Source: UBA9619 sp964630665 (lineage in GTDB: Bacteria; Pseudomonadota; Gammaproteobacteria; Arenicellales; UBA868). Taken from it: a DNA stretch of 64,000 nt. Under the pieces are notes generated by a model. It did no database searches and had not been told where the DNA came from. It was given only the letters and a program-made list of their open reading frames with translations. How positions within the stretch are numbered: position 1 is the stretch's first letter; each line of letters opens with the position of its first letter. The DNA is taken from contig CAZVVN010000009.1 of the NCBI GenBank assembly GCA_964630665.1, positions 10,089 to 74,088 on the forward strand, in the 5' to 3' direction. A program made the position numbers and the translations under genes. This document shows positions 50,823 to 59,741 of this stretch, piece after piece.

Positions 50823-51422
50823 ATGAAGATGCACCAACGAAGCGCCCAGGTCACGCGCAATACCCGGGAGACGCAGGTTACTGTGGGTGTCGATCTCGAC
50901 GGTACTGGCACAGCGCACCTTGAGATCGGGGTCGGGTTTTTCGAGCACATGCTCGAGCAGGTCGCGAGGCACGGATTGGTTGACCTGGATGTCAGGGCAC
51001 AGGGAGATCTGCACATCGACGCCCACCACTTGATTGAAGATCTGGGCATCACGCTCGGCCAGGCAGTCAATAAGGCTCTGGGCGAGCGCCAAGGAGTCTC
51101 GCGCTACGGGCACGCCTACGTGCCATTGGACGAGGCGCTCAGTCGTGTGGTCATTGATTTTTCCGGCCGGCCGGGTTTAGGTTTTTTCGTCGACTGGCCC
51201 CGTGCCCGGATCGGTGAGTTTGATGTGGATCTGATCCGGGAGTTTTTCCAGGGTTTCTGCAACCATGCGGGTGCGACGCTGCATGTAGACAACCTGCGTG
51301 GTCACAATGCCCATCATATCGCCGAGACTCTGTTCAAGGCCTTCGGTCGGGCACTGCGTGGCGCGGCGATGCTGGACCCTCAGCTTGCCGGCGCCGTGCC
51401 ATCCACCAAGGGCTCACTGTAG
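50823..51422 (+). CDS. hisB: Imidazoleglycerol-phosphate dehydratase
   Basis: This is the monofunctional HisB, without the histidinol-phosphatase domain. ATG 50823 gives 199 residues. Metal-binding motifs are FFEHMLEQVARHG, DLHIDAHHLIEDLGI and NLRGHNAHHIAE. An ATG at 50763 would add 20 residues without homology. It is 144 bases after hisC. Confidence 0.95.
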   Translation: MKMHQRSAQVTRNTRETQVTVGVDLDGTGTAHLEIGVGFFEHMLEQVARHGLVDLDVRAQGDLHIDAHHLIEDLGITLGQAVNKALGERQGVSRYGHAYVPLDEALSRVVIDFSGRPGLGFFVDWPRARIGEFDVDLIREFFQGFCNHAGATLHVDNLRGHNAHHIAETLFKAFGRALRGAAMLDPQLAGAVPSTKGSL

Positions 51423-51429
51423 ACAGACC

Positions 51430-52068
51430 ATGCCCCGTATTGCCGTCGTCGATCTCGGCACCGGCAACCTGCACTCGGTCGCTAAGGCACTGGAGCATGT
51501 TGCACCAGCACACCGTGTAGATGTCAGCAGTGACCCTTTGGTCATCGACCAGGCAGACCAGGTGGTGCTACCCGGCCAGGGCGCTGTAGGGACCTGGCTC
51601 AACACGTTGCTGCAGGGTGACTTAAAAGATGCCATTCTGGTAGCGCTTGACTCACGCCCAGTGCTGGGGATCTGCCTGGGGCTCCAGGCACTCTACGACA
51701 GCAGCGAAGAGGATGGCGGTAAAGAAGGGCTGTGTGTCCTCGCGGGCAAGGTGCGACGATTTCCCAGCGTCGAGCCTTTTGACAGCCAAATCAAGGTGCC
51801 GCACATGGGCTGGAACAATGTCAGGCAGGTGGTCGTACACCCGCTTTGGCAGGGAATCGAGCAGGACAGCCGGTTCTATTTCGTGCACAGCTACTACGCC
51901 GAGTCGGCATCCGTGGCAGAGGTTTTTGGAACGACCGATTACGGCGTGCAGTTCACGTCGGCTGCCGGCCGGAAAAATGTCTTTGCGGTACAATTTCATC
52001 CGGAGAAAAGCCACAACCAGGGGCTTGCTCTGCTCAGAAATTTCGTCCACTGGGACGGCAGTGTCTGA
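51430..52068 (+). CDS. hisH: Imidazole glycerol phosphate synthase, glutamine amidotransferase subunit
   Basis: HisH supplies ammonia to HisF. The 212-residue protein starts IAVVDLGTGNLHSVAKAL. It has the nucleophile Cys in VLGICLGLQAL and the His/Glu pair in AVQFHPEKSHNQGL. It starts seven bases after hisB. Confidence 0.96.
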   Translation: MPRIAVVDLGTGNLHSVAKALEHVAPAHRVDVSSDPLVIDQADQVVLPGQGAVGTWLNTLLQGDLKDAILVALDSRPVLGICLGLQALYDSSEEDGGKEGLCVLAGKVRRFPSVEPFDSQIKVPHMGWNNVRQVVVHPLWQGIEQDSRFYFVHSYYAESASVAEVFGTTDYGVQFTSAAGRKNVFAVQFHPEKSHNQGLALLRNFVHWDGSV

Positions 52069-52105
52069 TTTTCCTGGTGATTTCCAAACGCGAACACGAC
52101 CTCCG

Positions 52106-52852
52106 ATGCTGTTGATTCCCGCTATCGATATCAAGGCCGGCCGGTGTGTGCGCCTGCGCCAGGGCGACATGGCCCGGGAAACAGTCTTTGATGACGAGCC
52201 GGCCGTGGCAGCCGAGCGCTGGGTCAACCAGGGAGCCAAACATCTTCACATCGTGGACCTGGATGGTGCTGCCGAGGGACGCCCGGTCAACGCCGGGCTG
52301 ATTCGAGAGATCGCCGAACGATTCCCGGATGTACGACTACAGGTCGGTGGCGGTATTCGTGATGAGAAAACCGTCCAAGCCTACCTCGAGGCGGGCGTCA
52401 AGTTCGTCATCATTGGCACCCAGGCGGTGAATGAGCCACATTTCGTCAGTGATCTTTGTGCAGAGTTCGCTGGGCACATTATCGTGGGGCTGGACGCCCG
52501 TGAGGGCCGTATCGCCACTGACGGCTGGTCGAAGCTCTCGGGTCACGATGTCATCGACATGGCTCAACATCTGGAGGGGGACGGTGTGGTCTCAATTATC
52601 TACACCGATATCGAACGGGACGGGATGCTGTTGGGTGTCAATGTCGAAGCCACCGTACGTTTGGCCGAAGCAGTTCGGGTCCCTGTGATCGCCTCGGGCG
52701 GGATCCGTGATCTGGACGATATTCGGCGGTTGGGGGAGTCGGCAGATAGCGGTATCTACGGTGCCATCACGGGTCGTGCGATCTATGAGGGCTCGCTCGA
52801 CTTCCGGGAAGGCGATGCGCTGGCACAAAGCTATGCTGCAGTCGTGCTCTGA
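52106..52852 (+). CDS. hisA: Phosphoribosylformimino-AICAR-phosphate isomerase
   Basis: HisA is a half-barrel-repeat TIM barrel that isomerises ProFAR. ATG 52106 gives 248 residues: LLIPAIDIKAGRCVRLRQGD at the start and the phosphate loops LQVGGGIR and IASGGIRDLDDI. The frame extends far upstream through hisH and is not real there. The spacing from hisH is 37 bases. Confidence 0.95.
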   Translation: MLLIPAIDIKAGRCVRLRQGDMARETVFDDEPAVAAERWVNQGAKHLHIVDLDGAAEGRPVNAGLIREIAERFPDVRLQVGGGIRDEKTVQAYLEAGVKFVIIGTQAVNEPHFVSDLCAEFAGHIIVGLDAREGRIATDGWSKLSGHDVIDMAQHLEGDGVVSIIYTDIERDGMLLGVNVEATVRLAEAVRVPVIASGGIRDLDDIRRLGESADSGIYGAITGRAIYEGSLDFREGDALAQSYAAVVL

Positions 52853-52855
52853 ACC

Positions 52856-53617
52856 GTGGGCCTCGCCAAACGAATAATTCCCTGCCTGGATGTCGACCGC
52901 GGCAGGGTTGTCAAGGGTATCAACTTTGTCGACATCCGGGATGCTGGTGACCCGGTCGAGGTGGCCCGACGCTACGACGAACAAAAAGCCGACGAGATCA
53001 CTTTCCTGGATATCACCGCAAGTTCAGAGCAGCGTGACACGACCGTCAACATGGTCCGAGCAGTCGCCGGACAGGTATTCATCCCACTGACCGTCGGCGG
53101 TGGGATTCGGCAGATCGTCGATATTCACCGGTTGCTTAAGGCCGGTGCCGACAAGGTCTCGATCAATACCGCAGCAGTCGAACGACCGGAGTTGGTCCGC
53201 GAGGCCAGCAACCACTTCGGGGCGCAGTGCATTGTCGTAGCGATTGATGCCAAACGGGTAAGCCCCGGGTGGGAGGTCTTTACCCACGGTGGCCGAAACA
53301 CCACTGGGATTGACGCCGTGGAATGGGCCCGGCGCATGGCGGAGCTTGGCGCCGGTGAGATTCTGTTGACCAGCATGGACCGGGATGGCACGCGCGACGG
53401 CTTTGACCTGCAACTGACCCGGGCAGTCTCGGGTGCTGTTCAGGTCCCGGTCATTGCCTCGGGTGGGGTCGGGACGCTCGAGCACCTGGCGCAAGGTATT
53501 CTCGCTGGCGGTGCCGATGCCGTGCTGGCAGCCAGCATCTTTCATTTTGGTGATTACAGCATTGAGCAGGCCAAGGCCTACATGGCAGAAAAGGGCATAG
53601 AAATGAATACACAGTAA
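52856..53617 (+). CDS. hisF: Imidazole glycerol phosphate synthase, cyclase subunit
   Basis: HisF closes the imidazole ring. The 253-residue protein starts at GTG 52856 with MGLAKRIIPCLDVDRGRVVKG and carries PLTVGGGIRQIVDI, CIVVAIDAKR, LLTSMDRDGTRDGFD and VIASGGVG. hisI and hisE, which often follow, are not present. Confidence 0.96.
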   Translation: MGLAKRIIPCLDVDRGRVVKGINFVDIRDAGDPVEVARRYDEQKADEITFLDITASSEQRDTTVNMVRAVAGQVFIPLTVGGGIRQIVDIHRLLKAGADKVSINTAAVERPELVREASNHFGAQCIVVAIDAKRVSPGWEVFTHGGRNTTGIDAVEWARRMAELGAGEILLTSMDRDGTRDGFDLQLTRAVSGAVQVPVIASGGVGTLEHLAQGILAGGADAVLAASIFHFGDYSIEQAKAYMAEKGIEMNTQ

Positions 53618-53948
53618 GGGTCTGAATGTGACGCAAAAAAAGCCGGGTTGGTGTTCGGTTGCAGGGATCCGGAATTGAAATATCCGGTCATATTTCAACC
53701 CTCAGACGGTCTGTTTTTCGCCGCTTGTGCTCAAAGCCGTTACCCGATTACCGCCTATGAAGGCTTCCCGCCCCGGCGAGGCCATCAGGGAGTCGGATAT
53801 CCGGTTTTGATGGAGTTTCCAAAGGGGTTATCATTCGAGTATCAGGGTGCGGTTTGCCCACCGGTGTAAGAGACCGATCGATTTTATGACCGCGAGGCCA
53901 GGTGCTTGCTCCGGTCTCGACGACAGGCGGATTAAAAAGGAGGGCTAC
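53618..53948. other. Intergenic region between hisF and tatA
   Basis: This 331-base region separates his and tat. A 24-base inverted repeat (53675-53698) is listed separately. An open frame of 73 codons is present but lacks a ribosome site and shows no family resemblance. No hisI or hisE remnant is seen. It probably holds the tat promoter. Confidence 0.5.
53675..53698. promoter_or_regulatory. Long AT-rich inverted repeat between hisF and tatA
   Basis: TTGAAATAT (53675-53683) and ATATTTCAA (53690-53698) are perfect 9-bp arms around CCGGTC. It lies 58 bases after the hisF stop and 250 bases before tatA. There is no G+C-rich stem or T tail, so an operator fits better than a terminator. Confidence 0.45.
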
Positions 53949-54203
53949 ATGGGTGTTGGAGGCATTAGTATCTGGCAGTTGTTGATCGTACTGGTCATTG
54001 TGCTGCTGCTGTTTGGGACCAAGAAACTGCGTAATATGGGCGGGGATCTTGGCGGTGCGATCAAGGGATTCCGCAGTTCCATGAAAGAAGTCAAGGACCC
54101 AGAAGCGGACGGAGACGAGCCGGCGGATCAGCAGGCAGAAGCATCACTTGCCGAACCAGACGAGACCGGAGTATCCGAGGAAGTCAAGACCGAAAAAGTC
54201 TGA
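53949..54203 (+). CDS. tatA: Sec-independent protein translocase TatA
   Basis: TatA forms the pore-like assembly of the Tat system. ATG 53949, after AAGGAGGG, gives 84 residues: a short membrane helix (IWQLLIVLVIVLLLFGTKKL), the conserved FGTKKLRNMGGDLG hinge and amphipathic helix, and an acidic tail. Known Tat-type cargoes in this window are SoxY, SoxB and DsrO. Confidence 0.95.
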   Translation: MGVGGISIWQLLIVLVIVLLLFGTKKLRNMGGDLGGAIKGFRSSMKEVKDPEADGDEPADQQAEASLAEPDETGVSEEVKTEKV

Positions 54204-54224
54204 CTGACTCTCCGAGGTAGCACC

Positions 54225-54662
54225 ATGTTTGACGTCGGATTCTCCGAGGTCGTCATCATTGCGATCATCGCACTTGTGATTCTTGGGCCGGAGCGTCTGC
54301 CCAAAGTGGCGCGGACTCTGGGATTCTGGGTGGGTAAGGCCAGGCGCATGGTGGCTGACGTCAAAGCGGATATCGACCGTGAAATGCGCGAAAGCGAACT
54401 TGCTGATCTGCGCAAACTGGGTGATGAGATCACGGACGTCAAGGACGAGATTGAGAAAACCGGCAGTGACGCGGCGGATGACAGTTCTCTCATGTCAGTC
54501 GCCGATTCAATCCGTGAATCTGCTGAGGAAATCCGGTCGACCGTGAAGGATGCGGCTGAGGTCGCCGAAGCCCAAGCCCAGGATTCAACACAAGACAACG
54601 CGGAAGAATCTCCGACTGGAACGGATCCATCAATGGCCCCGGAAAAGCAGGCCGCGACCTGA
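54225..54662 (+). CDS. tatB: Sec-independent protein translocase TatB
   Basis: TatB works with TatC as the receptor for twin-arginine signals. The 145-residue protein has FDVGFSEVVIIAIIALVILG, the GPERLPKVARTLG hinge with the conserved Glu-Arg-Leu-Pro, a long amphipathic helix and an acidic, Ser-rich tail. It starts 21 bases after tatA. Confidence 0.96.
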   Translation: MFDVGFSEVVIIAIIALVILGPERLPKVARTLGFWVGKARRMVADVKADIDREMRESELADLRKLGDEITDVKDEIEKTGSDAADDSSLMSVADSIRESAEEIRSTVKDAAEVAEAQAQDSTQDNAEESPTGTDPSMAPEKQAAT

Positions 54663-54673
54663 CAAGGTAACTG

Positions 54674-55459
54674 ATGGCTGAGTCCAGTAACCGCCCAGCA
54701 GATCAGGCGACGACTTTCATGTCGCATCTGCTCGAGTTGCGCAACCGCATTATGCGGGGCGGTGGCTCAATACTGCTGGTGTTTCTGTTCACTGCGCCGT
54801 TTGCCAACGATCTTTACGAGTACCTGGCGGCCCCGCTGATGTCTGCTTTGCCAGAAGGCAACAGCATGATCTCGACCGAGCCCCACGGGCCGTTCTTCGT
54901 GCCGTTCAAGTTCGCCTTTGCTTTTGCTGCTGTGGTCGCTATGCCTTATCTGTTGTACCAGCTGTGGGCGTTTGTTGCACCGGGTCTTTACAACCACGAA
55001 AAACGACTCGCTGTTCCGCTGCTTGTCTCCAGCAGTATCCTGTTCTATCTGGGTATCCTGTTTGCCTATTTTGCGGTTTTCCCCATTATTTTTGCCTTTT
55101 TCACCAGTACCGCCCCTGAAGGCGTACTGGTGATGACCGATATCAATGCTTACCTGAGTTTTGTCTTGAAGCTGTTCTTTGCATTTGGTCTTGCGTTTGA
55201 AGTGCCGGTCGCAACGGTATTGCTGGTCAAGATGGGTATGACTACGCCTGAGAGTCTTTCAACCAAGCGACCCTATATTATCGTGGGTGCTTTTGTCGTT
55301 GGTATGGTGATGACACCGCCCGACATCTTCTCTCAGACGATGCTGGCGATTCCAGTGTGGCTTCTGTTTGAGGCCGGCTTGTATTTCTCAAAGATGGTCA
55401 AGCCTCGGGAGGCAGAAGAGAACGAACCGAGCGAAGATCTGACCGACCAGCAGGTGTAG
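54674..55459 (+). CDS. tatC: Sec-independent protein translocase TatC
   Basis: TatC is the six-helix membrane core of the Tat receptor. The 261-residue protein has the conserved N-terminal MSHLLELRNRIMRGG and LYQLWAFVAPGLYNHEKRL. It also contains FAFGLAFEVPVATVLLVKMG and VVGMVMTPPDIFSQTMLAIP. It starts 11 bases after tatB. Confidence 0.97.
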   Translation: MAESSNRPADQATTFMSHLLELRNRIMRGGGSILLVFLFTAPFANDLYEYLAAPLMSALPEGNSMISTEPHGPFFVPFKFAFAFAAVVAMPYLLYQLWAFVAPGLYNHEKRLAVPLLVSSSILFYLGILFAYFAVFPIIFAFFTSTAPEGVLVMTDINAYLSFVLKLFFAFGLAFEVPVATVLLVKMGMTTPESLSTKRPYIIVGAFVVGMVMTPPDIFSQTMLAIPVWLLFEAGLYFSKMVKPREAEENEPSEDLTDQQV

Positions 55460-55577
55460 CTGGCGTACCACAATCAGTATTGGCAGTCACAGCATGATAG
55501 CAAGGTCGAAGATCAGCTGGTCTGTAACGGATGGCTCTGTTATCGGTCATCGCTGACTGGTGAACAGCTGAACCCGA

Positions 55578-56315
55578 ATGGCCCGCAAGAAGCCCCCTCC
55601 CAAAGTCACCACATTTCGCCTGCAGCGGGGTCAATTGCTGGCAGACAAGTACCAGGTGTTGTCCCGCCTGGGAGCCGGCTGGGAGGGTGAGGTCTACTTG
55701 GTGCGTGAGCGTGGTACTCGTATTGAACGCACTGCGAAGATTTTTTTCCCACGGCGTAATCCCCGTGACCGGGCACTACGTTTTTATGCCCGTAAGCTGC
55801 ACAAGCTGCGAAATTGTCCGGTGGTCATCCAGTACCGCACCCGGGATGCCTTTGTGCATAACGGCACCAAGGTGTCTATCGTGTTGTCAGATTTCGTGGA
55901 AGGGGAGTTGTTATCGAGGTTTCTCAAGCGTCAACGCGGTGGGCGACTGTCGCCCTTTCAGGGCATACATTTGCTCCATGCCCTGGCAAGTGGGATTGAA
56001 TGTATTCACAGCATGGGCGAGTACCACGGAGACCTACATACGGACAACGTCATCGTGACACGATACGGATTGGGGTTCGAGCTCAAACTGCTCGACATGT
56101 TTCAGTGGGGTCCACCAAACGCAGAAAACATTCAGCACGATGTTTACGACATGATCCGTATTTTCTACGATGCAATTGGAGGTCAGCAGTATTACGCCCG
56201 GCAGCCACAGGAAGTGAAGGATATCTGTCGCGGCCTGAAGCGGACCCTGATTGCCCGCGACTTCCGCAGTGCCGGTCGACTGACCCGGCACCTTGAGAAG
56301 ATGGAATGGTTGTAA
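55578..56315 (+). CDS. Protein-kinase-like protein
   Basis: A 245-residue protein with the bacterial kinase fold. The Gly loop is GAGWEGEVY (residues 32-40), the ATP Lys is K54 in RTAKIFF, and the catalytic loop is YHGDLHTDNVIV (Asp 152, Asn 157). The metal site is LLDMFQWG, with Asp 173 kept but DFG changed to DMF. There is no membrane segment or sensor domain. It overlaps or adjoins the PP2C phosphatase gene, suggesting a kinase/phosphatase switch. The substrate is unknown. Confidence 0.82.
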   Translation: MARKKPPPKVTTFRLQRGQLLADKYQVLSRLGAGWEGEVYLVRERGTRIERTAKIFFPRRNPRDRALRFYARKLHKLRNCPVVIQYRTRDAFVHNGTKVSIVLSDFVEGELLSRFLKRQRGGRLSPFQGIHLLHALASGIECIHSMGEYHGDLHTDNVIVTRYGLGFELKLLDMFQWGPPNAENIQHDVYDMIRIFYDAIGGQQYYARQPQEVKDICRGLKRTLIARDFRSAGRLTRHLEKMEWL

Positions 56316-56391
56316 ACGGGAGAGTGGTCTGACTTCGCGCGCGAGTACCCGTCCGCCACTGAGCCTGTCGGGTGTAGACCTGGACACACCA

Positions 56392-57156
56392 ATGGCTCTT
56401 GCCTGTCCGTCTGGTGAGGCAGTGGTGTTCACCCACAGGTCCCCATTGGCCTGTAAAGAAAATGAAGACGCCGTTGGCGTGTTCTGCTGGGAAAATGACG
56501 AAATTCTGCTGGCGGTTGCCGACGGCGTCGGCGGCATGCCAGGTGGAGAAGCAGCAGCCAGGCGGGTTATCGAGGCATTGGCTCAATCACCGGTAGAACC
56601 ACAGGACGACCCGGTGGGGTGTCTTCTGACTCAGGTCAATCAATCCCTACTCGCTGACACTTCGGCTGGTGCTACCACGATATCCGCGTTAAGCATTGGA
56701 GGGTATCAGCTTACCAGCCATCATGCTGGTGATTCCGCGGCACTGGTGATCGGCAAGCGGGGAAAAATAAAGTTGCAGACCATAAGCCACTCGCCTGTAG
56801 GAGTCGCCCTGGCGAGCGGTCAGTTGACCGAACGCCAGGCGCTATTTCACAGTAAACGCCATCTGTTGAGCAACATGGTTGGAGATACCGGGTTATGGGT
56901 TGAGCGGTCTGCGTCGATCGCATTGTCTGCGTCTGACACGGTTGTCGTCGCCAGCGACGGACTGTGGGACAATCTGTTTGTTAGCGAGGTGGTCGAGCTT
57001 GCTCGCAAAGGCCCGTTGGAAACCGTTGCCGGTCAGCTCGGCGATCTTGCCAGGCAGCGCATGGCGACGCCTGGCACGCCAGACCCGGCGAAACCCGACG
57101 ATCTGAGTTTCATTCTTTATCGAATGCACCCCATTGAAGATTCAAAGGCCCGCTGA
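56392..57156 (+). CDS. PP2C-family protein phosphatase
   Basis: A metal-dependent Ser/Thr phosphatase of 254 residues from ATG 56392. Metal ligands are in CKENEDAVGVF, VADGVGGMPGGEAA, SDGLWDNLF and KPDDLSFIL, and HHAGDSAALVI is also present. The frame is open to a TTG at 56293 inside the kinase gene, and a CTG near 56329 follows GGGAGAG, so the true start may be earlier. It pairs with the kinase-like gene just upstream. Confidence 0.88.
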   Translation: MALACPSGEAVVFTHRSPLACKENEDAVGVFCWENDEILLAVADGVGGMPGGEAAARRVIEALAQSPVEPQDDPVGCLLTQVNQSLLADTSAGATTISALSIGGYQLTSHHAGDSAALVIGKRGKIKLQTISHSPVGVALASGQLTERQALFHSKRHLLSNMVGDTGLWVERSASIALSASDTVVVASDGLWDNLFVSEVVELARKGPLETVAGQLGDLARQRMATPGTPDPAKPDDLSFILYRMHPIEDSKAR

Positions 57157-57297
57157 GTTGAGCCGTTATGCCTGAACCGCCTGTCATGATTGAATTGGGT
57201 GTTTTCTCCAAAATACCTGGAACAAGCAACACGTTGCAAAGGTTGGAATTTGGCTGGCTGGAGTATCCTGTCCTCTGTACCCTGCGCTACTGATTTG

Positions 57298-59139
57298 ATG
57301 AAGATTCTTGGGATCTCAGCTTTCTATCACGATTCAGCTTCTTGTCTAGTCTGTGATGGCGAGATCGTTGCAGCCGCCCAGGAAGAGCGGTTCTCGCGGC
57401 AAAAGCACGATGCTGGGTTTCCAGCCAGTGCGATCGCTTATTGCCTGGAAGAGGCGGGCACTCGCCTGGAACAACTCGATTGTGTGGTCTTCTACGACAA
57501 GCCCCTGGTCAAATTTGAGCGCCTGATCGAGACCTACATTGCGAATGCGCCGCGCGGGTTTCGTTCATTTCTGGCCGCCATGCCGGTATGGCTCAAGGAG
57601 AAGCTTTATCTTAAAACGCTACTGAAACGGGAACTGGCCAAGCTGGCTGGTTGTCGTAGACAGGCACTGCCCAGATTGTTGTTCGCTGAGCACCACCAGT
57701 CTCACGCGGCATCGGCCTTCTTTCCCAGCCCTTTCAGCAGGGCCGGTGTATTGTGCATGGACGGAGTCGGGGAGTGGGCCACGACTACCGCCTGGCTGGG
57801 TGAGGGCAACCGGTTGACGCCGCTTTGGCAGATCGACTTTCCGCATTCTCTCGGTCTGATGTATTCGGCATTTACCTACTTCACTGGCTTCAAAGTCAAT
57901 TCCGGTGAGTACAAACTGATGGGGCTTGCACCATATGGCGAACCCAGGTACGTAGACCTGATCCGCGACAACCTCATTGATATCAAGCCAGACGGCACAT
58001 TCCGGCTGCAGATGGACTACTTCGACTACGCAACCGGCCTGCGCATGACCAACGCTCGGTTCAGCGCACTTTTCGGCCGATCTCCGCGGGCACCCGAGTC
58101 ACCCCTGACCCAGGATGAGATGGACATTGCTGCCTCTATTCAGCAGGTGACCGAAGAGATCGTACTGAAAGTTGCCGACACCATTTGCCGGGAAGCCAGC
58201 GTTGACAACCTGTGTCTTGCAGGGGGTGTTGCACTCAATTGTGTCGCCAACGGCCGGTTGCAAAGAGAAGGTGCTTTCCGGAATCTCTGGATACAACCAG
58301 CTGCAGGTGATGCGGGTGGCGCGCTCGGTTGCGCATTGGCGGCCTGGTACCAGTACGCCGACCAGCCTAGAGAAATGAATGGCACCACGGATGCGATGCA
58401 GGGCTCGTACCTGGGCCCGCGATTCGGCTCGGACCAGATCGCCCGTGAATTGGACAGCCTGGGTGCAGTTTACGAGGTGCATGATGAAGGTCGACTCAGC
58501 CCGTTGCTGGCCGATCTTCTTGACCAGGGCAAGGTGCTGGGTTGGTTCCAGGGGCGAATGGAATTCGGGCCCAGGGCGCTAGGTGCAAGATCCATTATCG
58601 GTGACCCACGAAAACCTGATATGCAGACCGTGATGAACCTCAAAATCAAGTACCGCGAGTCATTCAGGCCCTTCGCCCCGGCGGTCCTGGCTGAACGGGC
58701 ATCCGATTATTTCGAGCAGGCCGAAGCCAGTCCCTACATGCTGATCGTGTCCAATGTCTGTGAAGATCAGCGGCATCCAACTACGGCCGAAGACCAGGAT
58801 CTGTTCGGGATCGACAAGCTCAAACGCGTGCGCTCGAAGATTTCCGCGGTAACCCATGTTGATTATTCTGCAAGGGTCCAAACCGTGCATCGTGACACCA
58901 ATCCCAGGTTTCACGAACTTCTGGAAGCATTCGATGCAATGACCGGATGTGGCGTACTGGTCAACACGTCATTCAATGTTCGCGGCGAACCCATCGTCTG
59001 TACGCCGTCAGACGCCTACCGCTGTTTCATGCGGACCGAGATGGATTACCTGGTTGTCGAGAATTACTTGCTGAACAAGCAAGACCAGCCAGAGTGGTCA
59101 GAAAAACATAACTGGCGTGACGAATTCGAGCTTGACTGA
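57298..59139 (+). CDS. NodU/CmcH-family carbamoyltransferase
   Basis: Members of this family transfer a carbamoyl group from carbamoyl phosphate, through carbamoyl-AMP, to sugars, antibiotics or other small molecules. The 613-residue protein starts at ATG 57298 (MKILGISAFYHDSASCLVCD). It has HHQSHAASAFF, FKVNSGEYKLMGLAPYG, CLAGGVALNCVANG, FGPRALGARSIIGDPR and VNTSFNVRGEPIV, covering the Kae1-like and YrdC-like halves. Downstream SxtJ and small membrane genes form a recurrent module. The target is not known. Confidence 0.93.
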   Translation: MKILGISAFYHDSASCLVCDGEIVAAAQEERFSRQKHDAGFPASAIAYCLEEAGTRLEQLDCVVFYDKPLVKFERLIETYIANAPRGFRSFLAAMPVWLKEKLYLKTLLKRELAKLAGCRRQALPRLLFAEHHQSHAASAFFPSPFSRAGVLCMDGVGEWATTTAWLGEGNRLTPLWQIDFPHSLGLMYSAFTYFTGFKVNSGEYKLMGLAPYGEPRYVDLIRDNLIDIKPDGTFRLQMDYFDYATGLRMTNARFSALFGRSPRAPESPLTQDEMDIAASIQQVTEEIVLKVADTICREASVDNLCLAGGVALNCVANGRLQREGAFRNLWIQPAAGDAGGALGCALAAWYQYADQPREMNGTTDAMQGSYLGPRFGSDQIARELDSLGAVYEVHDEGRLSPLLADLLDQGKVLGWFQGRMEFGPRALGARSIIGDPRKPDMQTVMNLKIKYRESFRPFAPAVLAERASDYFEQAEASPYMLIVSNVCEDQRHPTTAEDQDLFGIDKLKRVRSKISAVTHVDYSARVQTVHRDTNPRFHELLEAFDAMTGCGVLVNTSFNVRGEPIVCTPSDAYRCFMRTEMDYLVVENYLLNKQDQPEWSEKHNWRDEFELD

Positions 59140-59181
59140 GCATTCGATCCGTCAGGTGAGCATGAGTTAGGATCACGAAGA

Positions 59182-59589
59182 GTGAAACAAGTTATTCCGG
59201 AACTGGACAAGAAGGGTCTGCGGCGTTTTGCATGGGTCTTTGCAACGATCGTTGCGGTCCTTTTCGGGATCCTCTTGCCCGTTCTCTTCGGTCGTGGCTG
59301 GCCTGTTACTCCGTGGGTTGTCGCGGGCCTTGTCGCGCTCTGGGGCCTGGTTAGCCCGGGCAGTATACGGCCGTTCTACAGGCTCTGGATGGGATTAGGG
59401 TTCGTTATGAATGCGATCACCTCGCCGGTGATTCTCGGCGTCGTGTTCTTTGCCGTTATTTCCCCTTACGGTTTGATCGCGCGATTGCTGCGTAAAGACC
59501 CTATGCGCCGCAAATACGATCCAAACGTCGATTCGTATCGGCGTATCAGTCCCGAGGTAGACGTTTCACACATGGAGAGACCTTTCTAA
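59182..59589 (+). CDS. SxtJ-family membrane protein
   Basis: A 135-residue protein with about three hydrophobic helices (FAWVFATIVAVLFGILLPVL, PWVVAGLVALWGLV, SPVILGVVFFAVISPYGLIA), like SxtJ next to carbamoyltransferase genes. It ends with DPNVDSYRRISPEVD. It starts at GTG 59182, 42 bases after the carbamoyltransferase stop. Its stop overlaps the next ATG by one base. The function is unknown. Confidence 0.85.
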   Translation: MKQVIPELDKKGLRRFAWVFATIVAVLFGILLPVLFGRGWPVTPWVVAGLVALWGLVSPGSIRPFYRLWMGLGFVMNAITSPVILGVVFFAVISPYGLIARLLRKDPMRRKYDPNVDSYRRISPEVDVSHMERPF

Positions 59590-59741
59590 TGCTTGAATTT
59601 CTTATCGACCTCTGGGGTTTTATGCGTGTCCGCAAGAAGTTCTGGCTTGCACCTATTATTATCGTTTTGCTGCTTCTAGGTGGTCTGATTTTGCTGGCCG
59701 AAGGTACCGCAGTCGCGCCGTTTATCTATACGATCTTTTAG
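59589..59741 (+). CDS. 50-residue membrane protein (DUF5989-like)
   Basis: A very short gene: MLEFLIDLWGFMRVRKKFWL, then APIIIVLLLLGGLILLAEGT with a hydrophobic C-terminus ending FIYTIF. Such a protein regularly follows SxtJ. The ATG (59589-59591) overlaps the SxtJ stop TAA by one base, which argues for real, coupled translation. It has one membrane helix and no catalytic residues. Function unknown. Confidence 0.8.
   Translation: MLEFLIDLWGFMRVRKKFWLAPIIIVLLLLGGLILLAEGTAVAPFIYTIF

Noticed and set aside
53648..53869. Open frame of 73 codons between hisF and tatA
   Set aside because: It has no ribosome site and no family resemblance, and it contains the long inverted repeat.
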